DNA from: CAYXDO01 sp964463485
GTDB lineage: Bacteria; Myxococcota; Kuafuiibacteriia; Kuafuiibacteriales; Kuafuiibacteriaceae
Direction: 5' to 3'
DNA: 64,000 bases
NCBI GenBank assembly: GCA_964463485.1
Contig: CAYXDO010000022.1
Span: forward strand, 1-64,000
The translations under genes and the position numbers were made by a program. The notes under the pieces are model-generated. The model had not been told where the DNA came from and made no database searches. It saw nothing but the letters and a program-made list of their open reading frames with translations. Below, one piece after another: positions 17,901 through 24,598 of this stretch. Numbering within the stretch: the stretch's first letter is position 1; each line of letters opens with the position of its first letter.

Positions 17901-18655
17901 TGACTTGTCCCAAGGACTGCGGACTCTGCGGCGAGGACTGCTGCACCGGCTCGGAGTCGGTGGGCGCCTGCCAAAACCGCGCGATCTCAGAGTGTGTCTG
18001 CGCGCTGGATCCGACGTGCTGCACCTTCGCATGGCTGAGCCCATGCGTCGCCCTGGCGAAGACGGCCTGCGGCTTGACTGGATGTTGCGAGCCTGATTGC
18101 GCGGGAAGGTCTTGCGGCGCCGACGGGTGCGGTGGCGTTTGCGGGTCCTGTGAATATCAGGAGTTTTGCCTGGCCGGCTCGTGTGCGAATCGCTTCGAAC
18201 ACTGCAACAACGGTCGGGATGACGACCTCGACGGTCAGGTCGACTGCGCCGACGCCGAGTGCGCGGGAGACACGCTCTGCCTGGGTGGAACCTGCGCCTC
18301 CCCCCAACTCATCGCGTGCGGCGCCGACGTCCGAAGCGATAACTTCGGCATGCCCAATCTCGTGGCGACGTACGGCGGCCTGTGCGGCGGCGCCGCGGCC
18401 TCTTCTGGCGAAGACGTCTTCGAGTTTACGGTCCCCGACGACGCCACCGTGACCCTCGACCTTCGAAGCGCGAGCGACCTCGACCTCGGCGTGCTCGCCT
18501 CCAGCTGTGACGGCTCGGCGTGCCTGGCATTTTCACGAAATACCGGTGACGAACGAGTGACGTTTCAGGCCGCTCGCGGAGCTGCCTATTTTATCGTCGT
18601 GGATTCAGAAGCCACGGAAGGGTCGTACGAGTTGTCCATTCGATGCGCGCCATGA
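14903..18655 (+). CDS. Clostripain-family (C11) cysteine protease lipoprotein, multidomain (1250 aa)
   Basis: Predicted surface protease. Lipobox TLASC is at Cys26. The C11 domain spans about residues 52-410, with WTILVYMVADNNLE at its start, catalytic His160 (LWDHGLGW) and Cys208 (FDACLMA). It is followed by thrombospondin type-3-like acidic repeats (about 550-615), a long Cys-rich tail with EGF/Notch-like CGDxxC...CxxCPxDCGxC repeats (about 860-1050), and a C-terminal PPC-type beta domain (about 1135-1250) seen in secreted peptidases. The start overlaps the OmpA stop. C11 enzymes cleave after Arg or Lys; the specificity here is not readable from sequence. Confidence 0.9.
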   Translation: MIGSRREAMRCRRFGALVASLTLASCWDLQQRVEPEPPPIAPDAGVAESPRGWTILVYMVADNNLERDGADDLIEMSSVSVENVRFLVQMDRAEGFYDLGIKDVSPFVDTRRFLVEAGTITEIESLSEVDELEPEPLQQFIQWGLSFRPAEHFMLVLWDHGLGWRGFGEDTSETPPGAMPLVDLGRSVREGMRLAQLSSFDLIGFDACLMADLATLRTLDGASPLMIASQDLEPGHGWDYNAFSVLENPATTPVELGKAILDGFSDQAKEEGKQASITLALFDMTKTAALDAAFDAFVTQLDADDQTRLALAKARAEVQMFGRSSDPSQHYQMADLLDLAERVAELAPSATGVEALSEAISGLVIKKVGGPLTRGANGVSIYLPETSEYYLPIFDQISTLGNWRDLLGHLYTAADTQPAPEFGRMDCVNCVLTSTTDAIASSGCRDGSVTTEAALAANSLGAAVRVKMLAGFVDRSGRPTVLREVLARMNGASVEGSWDQKILVATQGSRAIPFFSKTQVEGALAYHEVPLLYTSPGACPCVLPGDPGYFDTDQDDLANCIDPDVDDDGIDDKGSTRADNCPYSPNLLQLDADGDGRGDECEGNTNEPVLGCVPDPEALLATTLEVTLQVVTNQLRKKTVAYAFYRQGLGGVSEWRPPPGVVLYPKVMVQDTRGRWRWQPGHPLPFHPQRPLSFQYLPLDESWVADAKGLPILDRSGSPISLQAALSFTRAFTEVRAENAAGRGDGVHWTGSREQLPGACTPRVVEPCPEPQVADCEGVCVPKTELEDDFCSDGSDGRGDFYCEAHGFDVRGRCLPPPCPGPFGVSRDCSGRCVATPGASANGVCDEGPTPGKADLNCTHLGFDGGECPCGPGCFGHGTCDSGVCRCELGWTGAHCEIPPSCGDANCTRPEESCSLCPADCGACPVTCGDGLCQPGLREDCESCSADCGVCTCGDEVCTASETCSTCELDCGSCPACGDESCDVWHPGAPFVASQGESCLTCPKDCGLCGEDCCTGSESVGACQNRAISECVCALDPTCCTFAWLSPCVALAKTACGLTGCCEPDCAGRSCGADGCGGVCGSCEYQEFCLAGSCANRFEHCNNGRDDDLDGQVDCADAECAGDTLCLGGTCASPQLIACGADVRSDNFGMPNLVATYGGLCGGAAASSGEDVFEFTVPDDATVTLDLRSASDLDLGVLASSCDGSACLAFSRNTGDERVTFQAARGAAYFIVVDSEATEGSYELSIRCAP

Positions 18656-18684
18656 CGGGGGATTCGTAGTATTCTCTCGTCATC

Positions 18685-19797
18685 GTGGGATCCGACGACC
18701 TCGAGCCGGCTGACCACACCGAGAAACTCCGGCCGTCGACGGTCGCTTGGCTCGTGGCTGCGTCGCCCCTGCTCGCCGGCGTCGCAGTTGGCTTCCTCGG
18801 GCTCCCGTTCGAAAATGGGCTCATCGGCTGGATCTTCGGCGCTTTGATCGGAGGGACGACCGTCGTCCCTCTGGGCGCCAGCGCCCTCCACCTCTACCGG
18901 CGGAGCATCGATTCGAAGAGGCCGCTCTCCTCCAGCTCGCTCGAGACCAGCGCGGCGGCAGCCGGACGCTGGGCGGTCGTGCCTGTCAGCGCCGCGATCG
19001 CGCTGGCGGCGGCCACCGTGCCCGGTCAAAAGGGGCCCGCAGGAGCTTTGATGTTGATGTTGGCCATCCCCCTCGGACTGTGGGTGTTGAGCGCGTCGGT
19101 CGCTCTTCAGAAATTGACCCTCCCCGCGGCCTGCCGAGCCATCGTCGAGTGGAGAGCTCAGCAGTTGCGATTGCTCGCGCCTCGGAGGCCGATCCGTGGC
19201 GAGGAAAAAGCGGAGTTGCTCGCGACCCTCTCGGAGGGCGAGCTGAATGAGCGTTCTCTCGCGCTGTTGCGACTCTCCCGAGGCGCTCCCTCGGAGCTCA
19301 GGCCTCGCCTCGACGCGCGACTGGAGAAAGACAGAGATCTGCTGGGTGAGTTGCTGGAAGTCTGTGTATCCCTTCGCCATCGACCGCCCCTAGGACTCCT
19401 CGAAGGCGTGGCTCGCTGGGCGCCCGAGGACTCGCTGCCGGCGCTGTGCCGAATCCTCGAATTTTCGGGGAACGCCGCCGAGCCGGCCCTACTCACGATC
19501 CTCTCTCGATGCGCGTCGATTCCGGACGAGCTCCTTTCCGCGCTCGAGCGCGTTGGCACACGCAGGGCTCTCGAGGCGTTGGTGCGTCCGTCTACGCGGA
19601 AAAAGGTCAAATCGACGAGCGCCCTCGAGTCGGCGGTGATGACCCTCCAAGCTCGCTGGAAGGGCGCGCGTGGGGGCCTGGCCGTGGTCGAGGACGTAAC
19701 ACTCGGCGGACTCTCGCAAGTCGCGGAAGGCGGGCTCGCGCTCACGGATCGAAGAATTCCGGCCCAACCGGACCCACCCACTGGGCAGAGCACCTGA
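18685..19797 (+). CDS. Four-TM membrane protein with cytoplasmic helical domain (370 aa)
   Basis: Unrecognised family. Four hydrophobic segments lie in residues 20-155: VAWLVAASPLLAGVAVGF, LIGWIFGALIGGTTVVPL, VVPVSAAIALAAATV and ALMLMLAIPLGLWVLSASV. Residues 170-340 are charged and helical with HEAT-like pairs (PEDSLPALCRILEFSGNAAE, PALLTILSRCASIPDELL). The GTG start has TATTCT 9 nt upstream and no Shine-Dalgarno. The gene lies 29 nt after the clostripain gene and could be the last gene of that operon or have its own promoter. Confidence 0.7.
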   Translation: MGSDDLEPADHTEKLRPSTVAWLVAASPLLAGVAVGFLGLPFENGLIGWIFGALIGGTTVVPLGASALHLYRRSIDSKRPLSSSSLETSAAAAGRWAVVPVSAAIALAAATVPGQKGPAGALMLMLAIPLGLWVLSASVALQKLTLPAACRAIVEWRAQQLRLLAPRRPIRGEEKAELLATLSEGELNERSLALLRLSRGAPSELRPRLDARLEKDRDLLGELLEVCVSLRHRPPLGLLEGVARWAPEDSLPALCRILEFSGNAAEPALLTILSRCASIPDELLSALERVGTRRALEALVRPSTRKKVKSTSALESAVMTLQARWKGARGGLAVVEDVTLGGLSQVAEGGLALTDRRIPAQPDPPTGQST

Positions 19798-19860
19798 CGT
19801 TCCCGGTCCCGGTCGCGAAAACTACAGGGCCGTGCCCGCGCCCGTGCTCATACTCAACGC
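19798..19860 (+). repeat. Degenerate CCCGGT/CCCGTG hexamer tract at a gene 3' end
   Basis: Directly after the stop codon at 19797 the DNA reads TTCCCGGTCCCGGTCGCG and, further on, GTGCCCGCGCCCGTGCTC, a degenerate relative of the hexamer tracts at 19-54, 43.93, 47.58 and 54.23 kb. It is followed by a short AT-richer stretch with repeated CATACTCA words. No gene is seen between 19798 and 19996. Confidence 0.55.
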
Positions 19861-19996
19861 ATACTCATGCATAACTCACGCTCGAAATCGCCAGGATCGA
19901 GCACCATTACGAGAACCGTGGATCGAACCGTCCGCGGAATGTTGACCCACATCAAGTCGCACGCCCGGCTGAGCTGCTACGGTACCCGCCGAAGCT

Positions 19997-22117
19997 ATGA
20001 GAATGAGCGGAGGATTCCCGGGAGCGCGACGAGGTACGGCTTGGTTCATCGTTTCCTTTGCTGCGCTCCACGCCGGATGTTCGGATCCCGTCAGCTCCGC
20101 GTGCAACGGCTCGCACTGCGATTCAGGAGCTCGTCCAGATGCATCGGCGTGCCTCGAGTGCGGGGACGCGTCCACGGCCGACGCTGACTCGAGACCCGGG
20201 GACTCCGGGGCCGGACCTGAGTATGAGCCCTGCGTGTCTGATCTGAGTTGCGGGCCGGGGGAAGCATGCCTCGGCCGCCTGTGCCAACCCAACCCATGCC
20301 TCCTGAGTGATCCGTGTGAGTCAGGAACGACGTGCGAGGCCACGTGCGTGCCGACCTCGGATCCTTGCGCCGGGGTCGACTGCGTCGCCGAACAGACTTG
20401 TTCGAACGGCGTGTGCGTCGCGGGCTGCTTTCCGGTGCCTTGTGCCGGGGTGATTTGTCCAAGAGGCGAACATTGCGATCGGAGTGTCGATGGGTGCGTC
20501 CCCACGGTGAGTTGTTCCGGCGAATGCCCGGCGGGCTTCGTCTGCGACCTCTCCTGCTTCGCGCCGAACCCGTGCGACTCTCTGACCTGCGCGCCGAGTG
20601 AGCGCTGTGTCCGCGGCGCGTGTGTGGTCGATCGGTGCGCGACGGTGTCCTGTGGTGGGACCTCGGTTTGCGTGAACGGAGTATGCGTGGACACCTGCGT
20701 GTGCCCTCAGACCTGCGGGCCCCAGAGCCGATGCCTCGGGGGCCAATGCGCGTGCGTGCCTCTGTGCGAGCCGGGCGCGGCGTGTGGGAGCGACGACGGC
20801 TGCGGCGGAACCTGCGACGGCGATTGCGCGGGCGATGAGTCTTGCGTCCGCCGCGCGAGCGAGTGGGGGTGTGAGTGCACGCCGACTTGCGATGGGTCCA
20901 ACGAGTGCGGTTCGCCCGATCGGTGTGGAGGCGAATGCGGCGGAACCTGCCCGGCGGGTCAGGAGTGCCTTCCGGACACACCCGGCGGATTTTCGTGCCA
21001 ATGCACTCCGAGGTGTCTGCCCGGAGCGGAATGCGGCGCGGACGATGGCTGTGGCGGTACTTGCCAGGGCACGTGCGAAGGCACTCTCACGTGCCGTGGC
21101 CGGGGCGAGACTTACTCTTGTGTCTGTGAGCCTTCCTGTCCCGAGTCTGGGGTCTGTGGCGGAGACGACGGGTGTGGGGGGACCTGTAGAGTCGGCACCT
21201 GCGCCGAGGTGAGCGCACGGTGCCTCGACGGCGCTTGTTGCACGCCGTCGTGCGCGGCAGGCGTGGCCTGTGGCTCGAGCGACGGCTGCGGAGGTACCTG
21301 CCCGGGATCTTGCGAGGGCGATCTGAGTTGCCAACTGCGAGGCCGCGAGCACGGCTGCGAGTGTGTCCCCCACTGCACGACGGGAATGGCTTGCGGTGCC
21401 TCGGACGGGTGCGGCGGAACGTGCGAGGGTGAGTGTGGCGTGGGACTGACTTGCACGACACGGTCCGGTCAGCACTCATGCGAGTGTGTACCTAGCTGTC
21501 CGGCAGACGCCGTCTGCGGGCAAGATGACGGCTGCGGAGGTTTCTGCCGCGTCGGCACGTGCCAAGAGGTCAGCGAGCGTTGCCTCGACGGTGTCTGCTG
21601 CTCGCCCTCGTGCCCCGCGAACGCCACGTGCGGCGCTTCCGATGGCTGCGGAGCAACCTGCGACGGATCTTGCTCCGGCGCGAACGAAGTCTGTCGCACT
21701 CGGTCCGGTGGCCGGCACGTTTGTGACTGTGTCGAGGCCTGCCCGAGCGGAGTCGCTTGTGGCGCCTCGGACGGCTGCGGTGGGACGTGCGACGGCACGT
21801 GCCCCTCACCCGAGACCTGCCAACGCTCCGGTGGTCACCACGCATGCGCCTGCGAGCCATCATGCGCCACAGGAGGCTCGTGCGGTGCGTCCGACGGATG
21901 CGGCGGGTCCTGCGACGGATCGTGCCCGTCTGGAGAGTCCTGCCGCGACGGAGTCTGCAGTCCTGACGTTTGCACGCCGCCGTGTGGCTGCGGCCAGACT
22001 TGCTCCGGAGGCGCGTGCCTTTCGCTGTGCTACGCGGGCGAGACCCTTTGCGGCTGTAACGTCTGCTGCCGCTCCAACGAGACCTGCGTCGCCGGAGCTT
22101 GCATCCCCGGCGTCTGA
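19997..22117 (+). CDS. Cysteine-rich lipoprotein with ten CGxxDGCGGTC repeats (706 aa)
   Basis: Exported lipoprotein (lipobox HAGC, Cys28) built almost wholly from disulfide-rich modules. Residues about 75-245 hold Dickkopf/EGF-like CxxGxxCxxGxC units. Residues about 250-640 hold ten units of 36-42 residues, each with a core such as ACGSDDGCGGTCDGDC followed by a CxC-linked segment. The remainder has a further Cys-rich cap. Such proteins are common in the myxobacterial envelope but have no assigned function. The ATG is chosen for the signal peptide. TACGGT lies 13 nt upstream, not at the 6-nt spacing seen elsewhere. The antisense strand is open only because of the biased Cys/Gly codons. Confidence 0.85.
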   Translation: MRMSGGFPGARRGTAWFIVSFAALHAGCSDPVSSACNGSHCDSGARPDASACLECGDASTADADSRPGDSGAGPEYEPCVSDLSCGPGEACLGRLCQPNPCLLSDPCESGTTCEATCVPTSDPCAGVDCVAEQTCSNGVCVAGCFPVPCAGVICPRGEHCDRSVDGCVPTVSCSGECPAGFVCDLSCFAPNPCDSLTCAPSERCVRGACVVDRCATVSCGGTSVCVNGVCVDTCVCPQTCGPQSRCLGGQCACVPLCEPGAACGSDDGCGGTCDGDCAGDESCVRRASEWGCECTPTCDGSNECGSPDRCGGECGGTCPAGQECLPDTPGGFSCQCTPRCLPGAECGADDGCGGTCQGTCEGTLTCRGRGETYSCVCEPSCPESGVCGGDDGCGGTCRVGTCAEVSARCLDGACCTPSCAAGVACGSSDGCGGTCPGSCEGDLSCQLRGREHGCECVPHCTTGMACGASDGCGGTCEGECGVGLTCTTRSGQHSCECVPSCPADAVCGQDDGCGGFCRVGTCQEVSERCLDGVCCSPSCPANATCGASDGCGATCDGSCSGANEVCRTRSGGRHVCDCVEACPSGVACGASDGCGGTCDGTCPSPETCQRSGGHHACACEPSCATGGSCGASDGCGGSCDGSCPSGESCRDGVCSPDVCTPPCGCGQTCSGGACLSLCYAGETLCGCNVCCRSNETCVAGACIPGV

Positions 22118-22169
22118 ACGGTCGTCAAACACGTCGCTGCGCTCCACACTTTGCTACGCCGGTTCGAGC

Positions 22170-22186
22170 GAGCCGCCTGGCGGCTC
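22170..22186 (+). terminator. Short GC hairpin between the Cys-rich lipoprotein and pfk genes
   Basis: GAGCCG and CGGCTC pair around a 5-nt loop. There is no T-run after it, so intrinsic termination would be weak. It is the only hairpin seen between the two genes. Confidence 0.25.
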
Positions 22187-22235
22187 ACTTGTCCATGCGC
22201 TTGTTCATGCTCCCTACGCGATCCATCATTCGCGG

Positions 22236-23324
22236 ATGGCACGAATCGCGATCCTCACGAGCGGAGGTGACTCACCCGGCATGAACGCGGCGATCCGATC
22301 CGCCGCCCTGTTTGCCTTGTCTCGCGGATATGAGGCGCTCGGCGTTCGCGCCGGCTACGAGGGACTCCTAGATGGAGACTTCAGGTCACTTGCTCCTGCC
22401 GACCTGAGCGGAATCATCCGCGAAGGAGGCACTGTCCTTGGCACCGCTCGATCGAAGACCTTTCGAGAGAGAGAAGGCCGCGATCGCGCCCGCGCGATTC
22501 TAAGAAAGGAAAACGTCGACGCGCTGATCGTCATCGGCGGGAACGGCTCCCTCGCAGGCGCGCACGCGCTCGCCACCGAGGATCCGTCACTGCCGACCCG
22601 TATCGTGGGCCTGCCCGCCTCGATCGACAACGACGTCGCGCTGACCGGCTACTCGATCGGCGTCGACACGGCGGTGAACACGATCGTCGAAGCTTGCGAT
22701 CGCATCGCCGACACCGCGAGCGCACACGATCGAGCTTTCATCGTCGAAGTCATGGGTCGCGATTCGGGTTACTTGGCCATGGCCTCGGGGATCGGCGCAG
22801 GAGCGAGCGCGGTGCTCTTTCGAGAGTCGAAGAAGACCGACGCGGAGCTCGTCGGACAAGTGGTCGAGGTCATTCGTCGTGCACAAGCTCGGGGCCGCGC
22901 TGCGCGCCGCGTCCTCGTGATCAAAGCGGAAGGCGTAAGCCTGCCGACCCACCGCCTCAAGGAGCTCGTGGACGCGGAGCTCGCGGCCTCCCCAGACACC
23001 GCTCACGTCGAGACGCGAGTCACCGTGCTCGGGCACGTCGTTCGAGGGGGCCGACCGAGCGCTTTCGACCGAATGCTCGCCAGTCGGCTGGGCCACGTGG
23101 CTTTGCGCGTGGCGCTGGAAGGAGAGACAGACGTGATGATCGGGTGGACCTTGGGCGGTCTGCCAGAAGGCGTGGCCCGTCCGAGCCCAATCGATCCGCA
23201 CACGACGATCATCAGACTCGGCGCGGTGATCGCCGAGAGTGCAAAACTGATCGAAGGCACGAGCCCCATCGTCCGATGGCGAGCCAAGATCTTCGACGAA
23301 GTCGCCGATGTCCTCGCGTCCTAG
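22236..23324 (+). CDS. pfkA: 6-phosphofructokinase (362 aa)
   Basis: Glycolytic enzyme phosphorylating fructose 6-phosphate in the cytoplasm. The start has the phosphate-binding SGGDSPGMN, followed by GTARSKTF, VEVMGRDSGYLAM and GHVVRGGRPSAFDR, all PFK-A landmarks. Two usually invariant sites differ. The GGDGS loop is GGNGS (Asn103 for the Mg-ATP-contacting Asp), and the catalytic TIDND is SIDND (Ser129). Gly104 is retained, which favours ATP over pyrophosphate, but PASIDND is neither the ATP-type PGTIDND nor the PPi-type PKTIDND. The ATG is chosen because the family N-terminus begins there. Monocistronic. Confidence 0.92.
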   Translation: MARIAILTSGGDSPGMNAAIRSAALFALSRGYEALGVRAGYEGLLDGDFRSLAPADLSGIIREGGTVLGTARSKTFREREGRDRARAILRKENVDALIVIGGNGSLAGAHALATEDPSLPTRIVGLPASIDNDVALTGYSIGVDTAVNTIVEACDRIADTASAHDRAFIVEVMGRDSGYLAMASGIGAGASAVLFRESKKTDAELVGQVVEVIRRAQARGRAARRVLVIKAEGVSLPTHRLKELVDAELAASPDTAHVETRVTVLGHVVRGGRPSAFDRMLASRLGHVALRVALEGETDVMIGWTLGGLPEGVARPSPIDPHTTIIRLGAVIAESAKLIEGTSPIVRWRAKIFDEVADVLAS

Positions 23325-23350
23325 CTGGCTAGCCATAGACCGATGCGCCG

Positions 23351-23386
23351 GACCCCAGGGACCGCAGGCATCTTGCCTGCGGCTAC
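23351..23386. repeat. Partial copy of the AGGCAAGATGCCT palindromic repeat
   Basis: GACCGCAGGCATCTTGCCTG followed by CGGCTAC is a truncated, diverged member of the dispersed element found in fuller form at 28463, 28755 and 33725. The core GCAGGCATCTTGCCTGC is a near-perfect palindrome. It lies just after the pfkA stop. Confidence 0.65.
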
Positions 23387-23449
23387 TCGGCGCTGGACTA
23401 TTTCCTAGAGCGCCAAAGGGGCGACACGCTCTCGTGCTCTCGGTGATCG

Positions 23450-23884
23450 TCAGCCGATCTGCTTCGCGATGTGCTCGCCCAACTTGGCGAGCCCGCGCTC
23501 CTCGAGCGCCCTACCCTCTTCGGTTGCGAGCAGCTCGAAGCCTTCTCCCCCGGCCAGTCCCGCGCCAATGTCGATCCGCACCAGGACCGCGGCCCAGGCG
23601 CCTTCCTCGCCGCTCCTCTTCGGAGCGACGAATCGTTTTTTTCGAAACACGCGCTTCCTCGCCCGTTCGAGCACCTTGTCGTCCGACAGTTCCTCGTGCG
23701 CGCCTCGATAGGCGAGCCACGTGGCCTTCGCGATCCGATCACACAGCTCGGAGTTTTGGAGCGCCTCTTCCATGCGGCCGTAGGCTTCGTTCACATCGAC
23801 GAAACGCATCGACGCGTAGGTTGGAGCCACGATCTCGGCGAGCCGCTGGCGGGTGAAGAGCGCGCGAAAGCCGAGCGGCGTCAT
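23450..23884 (-). CDS. Hypothetical soluble protein (144 aa)
   Basis: No family recognised. The sequence is helical and charged, with an N-terminal segment RQRLAEIVAPTYASMRFVDV, a basic middle (ARKRVFRKKRFVAPK) and a Gly-rich end. No signal peptide or membrane segment is visible. It starts 18 nt after the stop of the tail-anchored protein gene in the same direction, so the two probably form an operon. Confidence 0.6.
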   Translation of the reverse strand: MTPLGFRALFTRQRLAEIVAPTYASMRFVDVNEAYGRMEEALQNSELCDRIAKATWLAYRGAHEELSDDKVLERARKRVFRKKRFVAPKRSGEEGAWAAVLVRIDIGAGLAGGEGFELLATEEGRALEERGLAKLGEHIAKQIG

Positions 23885-23902
23885 GAGTGAGACATCTACG
23901 CG

Positions 23903-24466
23903 TTACCGAATGGCCCCGAACGCCACGAGCATGTAGCACGCGATGAACCCGGCGACGAAGCCGACGACGCCCCACAAGGCGCCACCCGTGTTCGTCGCGG
24001 CCACCGGTGCTTCCTCGCGATCGAGGTGCCGCGTCGTCGCCGCCTTCTGCGGAACCACCGCGGTGACCTTCGTGGTGAACGCTTGAGTCTTGAGGAACGC
24101 CTGGATGTCCGCGAGCAGAAGGTCATAGCCGGGTTGATCGATGTCGATCCGGCGGCCATGTCGCTGGTGATACTGCGAAGCCAACACGTCGAAGCTCTTG
24201 AGCTCAGCCTGCTTCTGGGCGGCGTCTAGCCACCCGCACGGCACCGACTCGCCTGAGTTCCAGTTCTCTGGCTCCTCGGCAGGAACCAAGATGATCGACT
24301 GGCGCGCGCGCTTTCCTCCTCCGGTGCTCGGCCCATCGGGCGCGGTCACCTTCAGCTTGCGCGGCGTTCTCGTCCCAAAGCTCTTGTCGGCGAACTTCAG
24401 CGACAGGAGCTCGCTGATGTCGAGCGCCTGCTGCGCGTGAACGGTTCTGGAAGCTTCGTAACTCAT
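23903..24466 (-). CDS. Hypothetical tail-anchored membrane protein (187 aa)
   Basis: Unrecognised family. Residues 1-155 look soluble. A single C-terminal hydrophobic helix (LWGVVGFVAGFIACYMLVAF) leaves only a few residues beyond it, so the protein should be tail-anchored in the inner membrane with its bulk in the cytoplasm. The start has a good ribosome-binding site (AGGAG, 7 nt before the ATG). First gene of a likely two-gene operon with 23450-23884. Confidence 0.68.
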   Translation of the reverse strand: MSYEASRTVHAQQALDISELLSLKFADKSFGTRTPRKLKVTAPDGPSTGGGKRARQSIILVPAEEPENWNSGESVPCGWLDAAQKQAELKSFDVLASQYHQRHGRRIDIDQPGYDLLLADIQAFLKTQAFTTKVTAVVPQKAATTRHLDREEAPVAATNTGGALWGVVGFVAGFIACYMLVAFGAIR

Positions 24467-24575
24467 GTGGACTCCTAAAGCAGACGTAACCAGCGCGCCC
24501 GGTCTGCATGTTCTAGGCCGACCCGCGCGCCTCGAAGGAGGATTCCAGAGCCCAAGCTCCCGCGCAAGTTCATGC

Positions 24576-24595
24576 GCGCCTGCGAAAGCAGGTGC
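24576..24595 (-). terminator. GNRA-loop hairpin after the hydrolase gene
   Basis: GCGCCTGC and GCAGGTGC form an 8-bp stem (one G-U pair) closed by a GAAA loop, 4 nt beyond the hydrolase stop codon. No T-run follows, so it may be a transcript-end stabiliser rather than an intrinsic terminator. Confidence 0.35.
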
Positions 24596-24598
24596 AGC

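Noticed and set aside
20321..21475. Long antisense open frame (384 codons) opposite the Cys-rich lipoprotein gene
   Set aside because: It is the reverse of biased Cys/Gly/Asp codons, has Ala/Arg/Thr-rich nonsense composition and no start signal.
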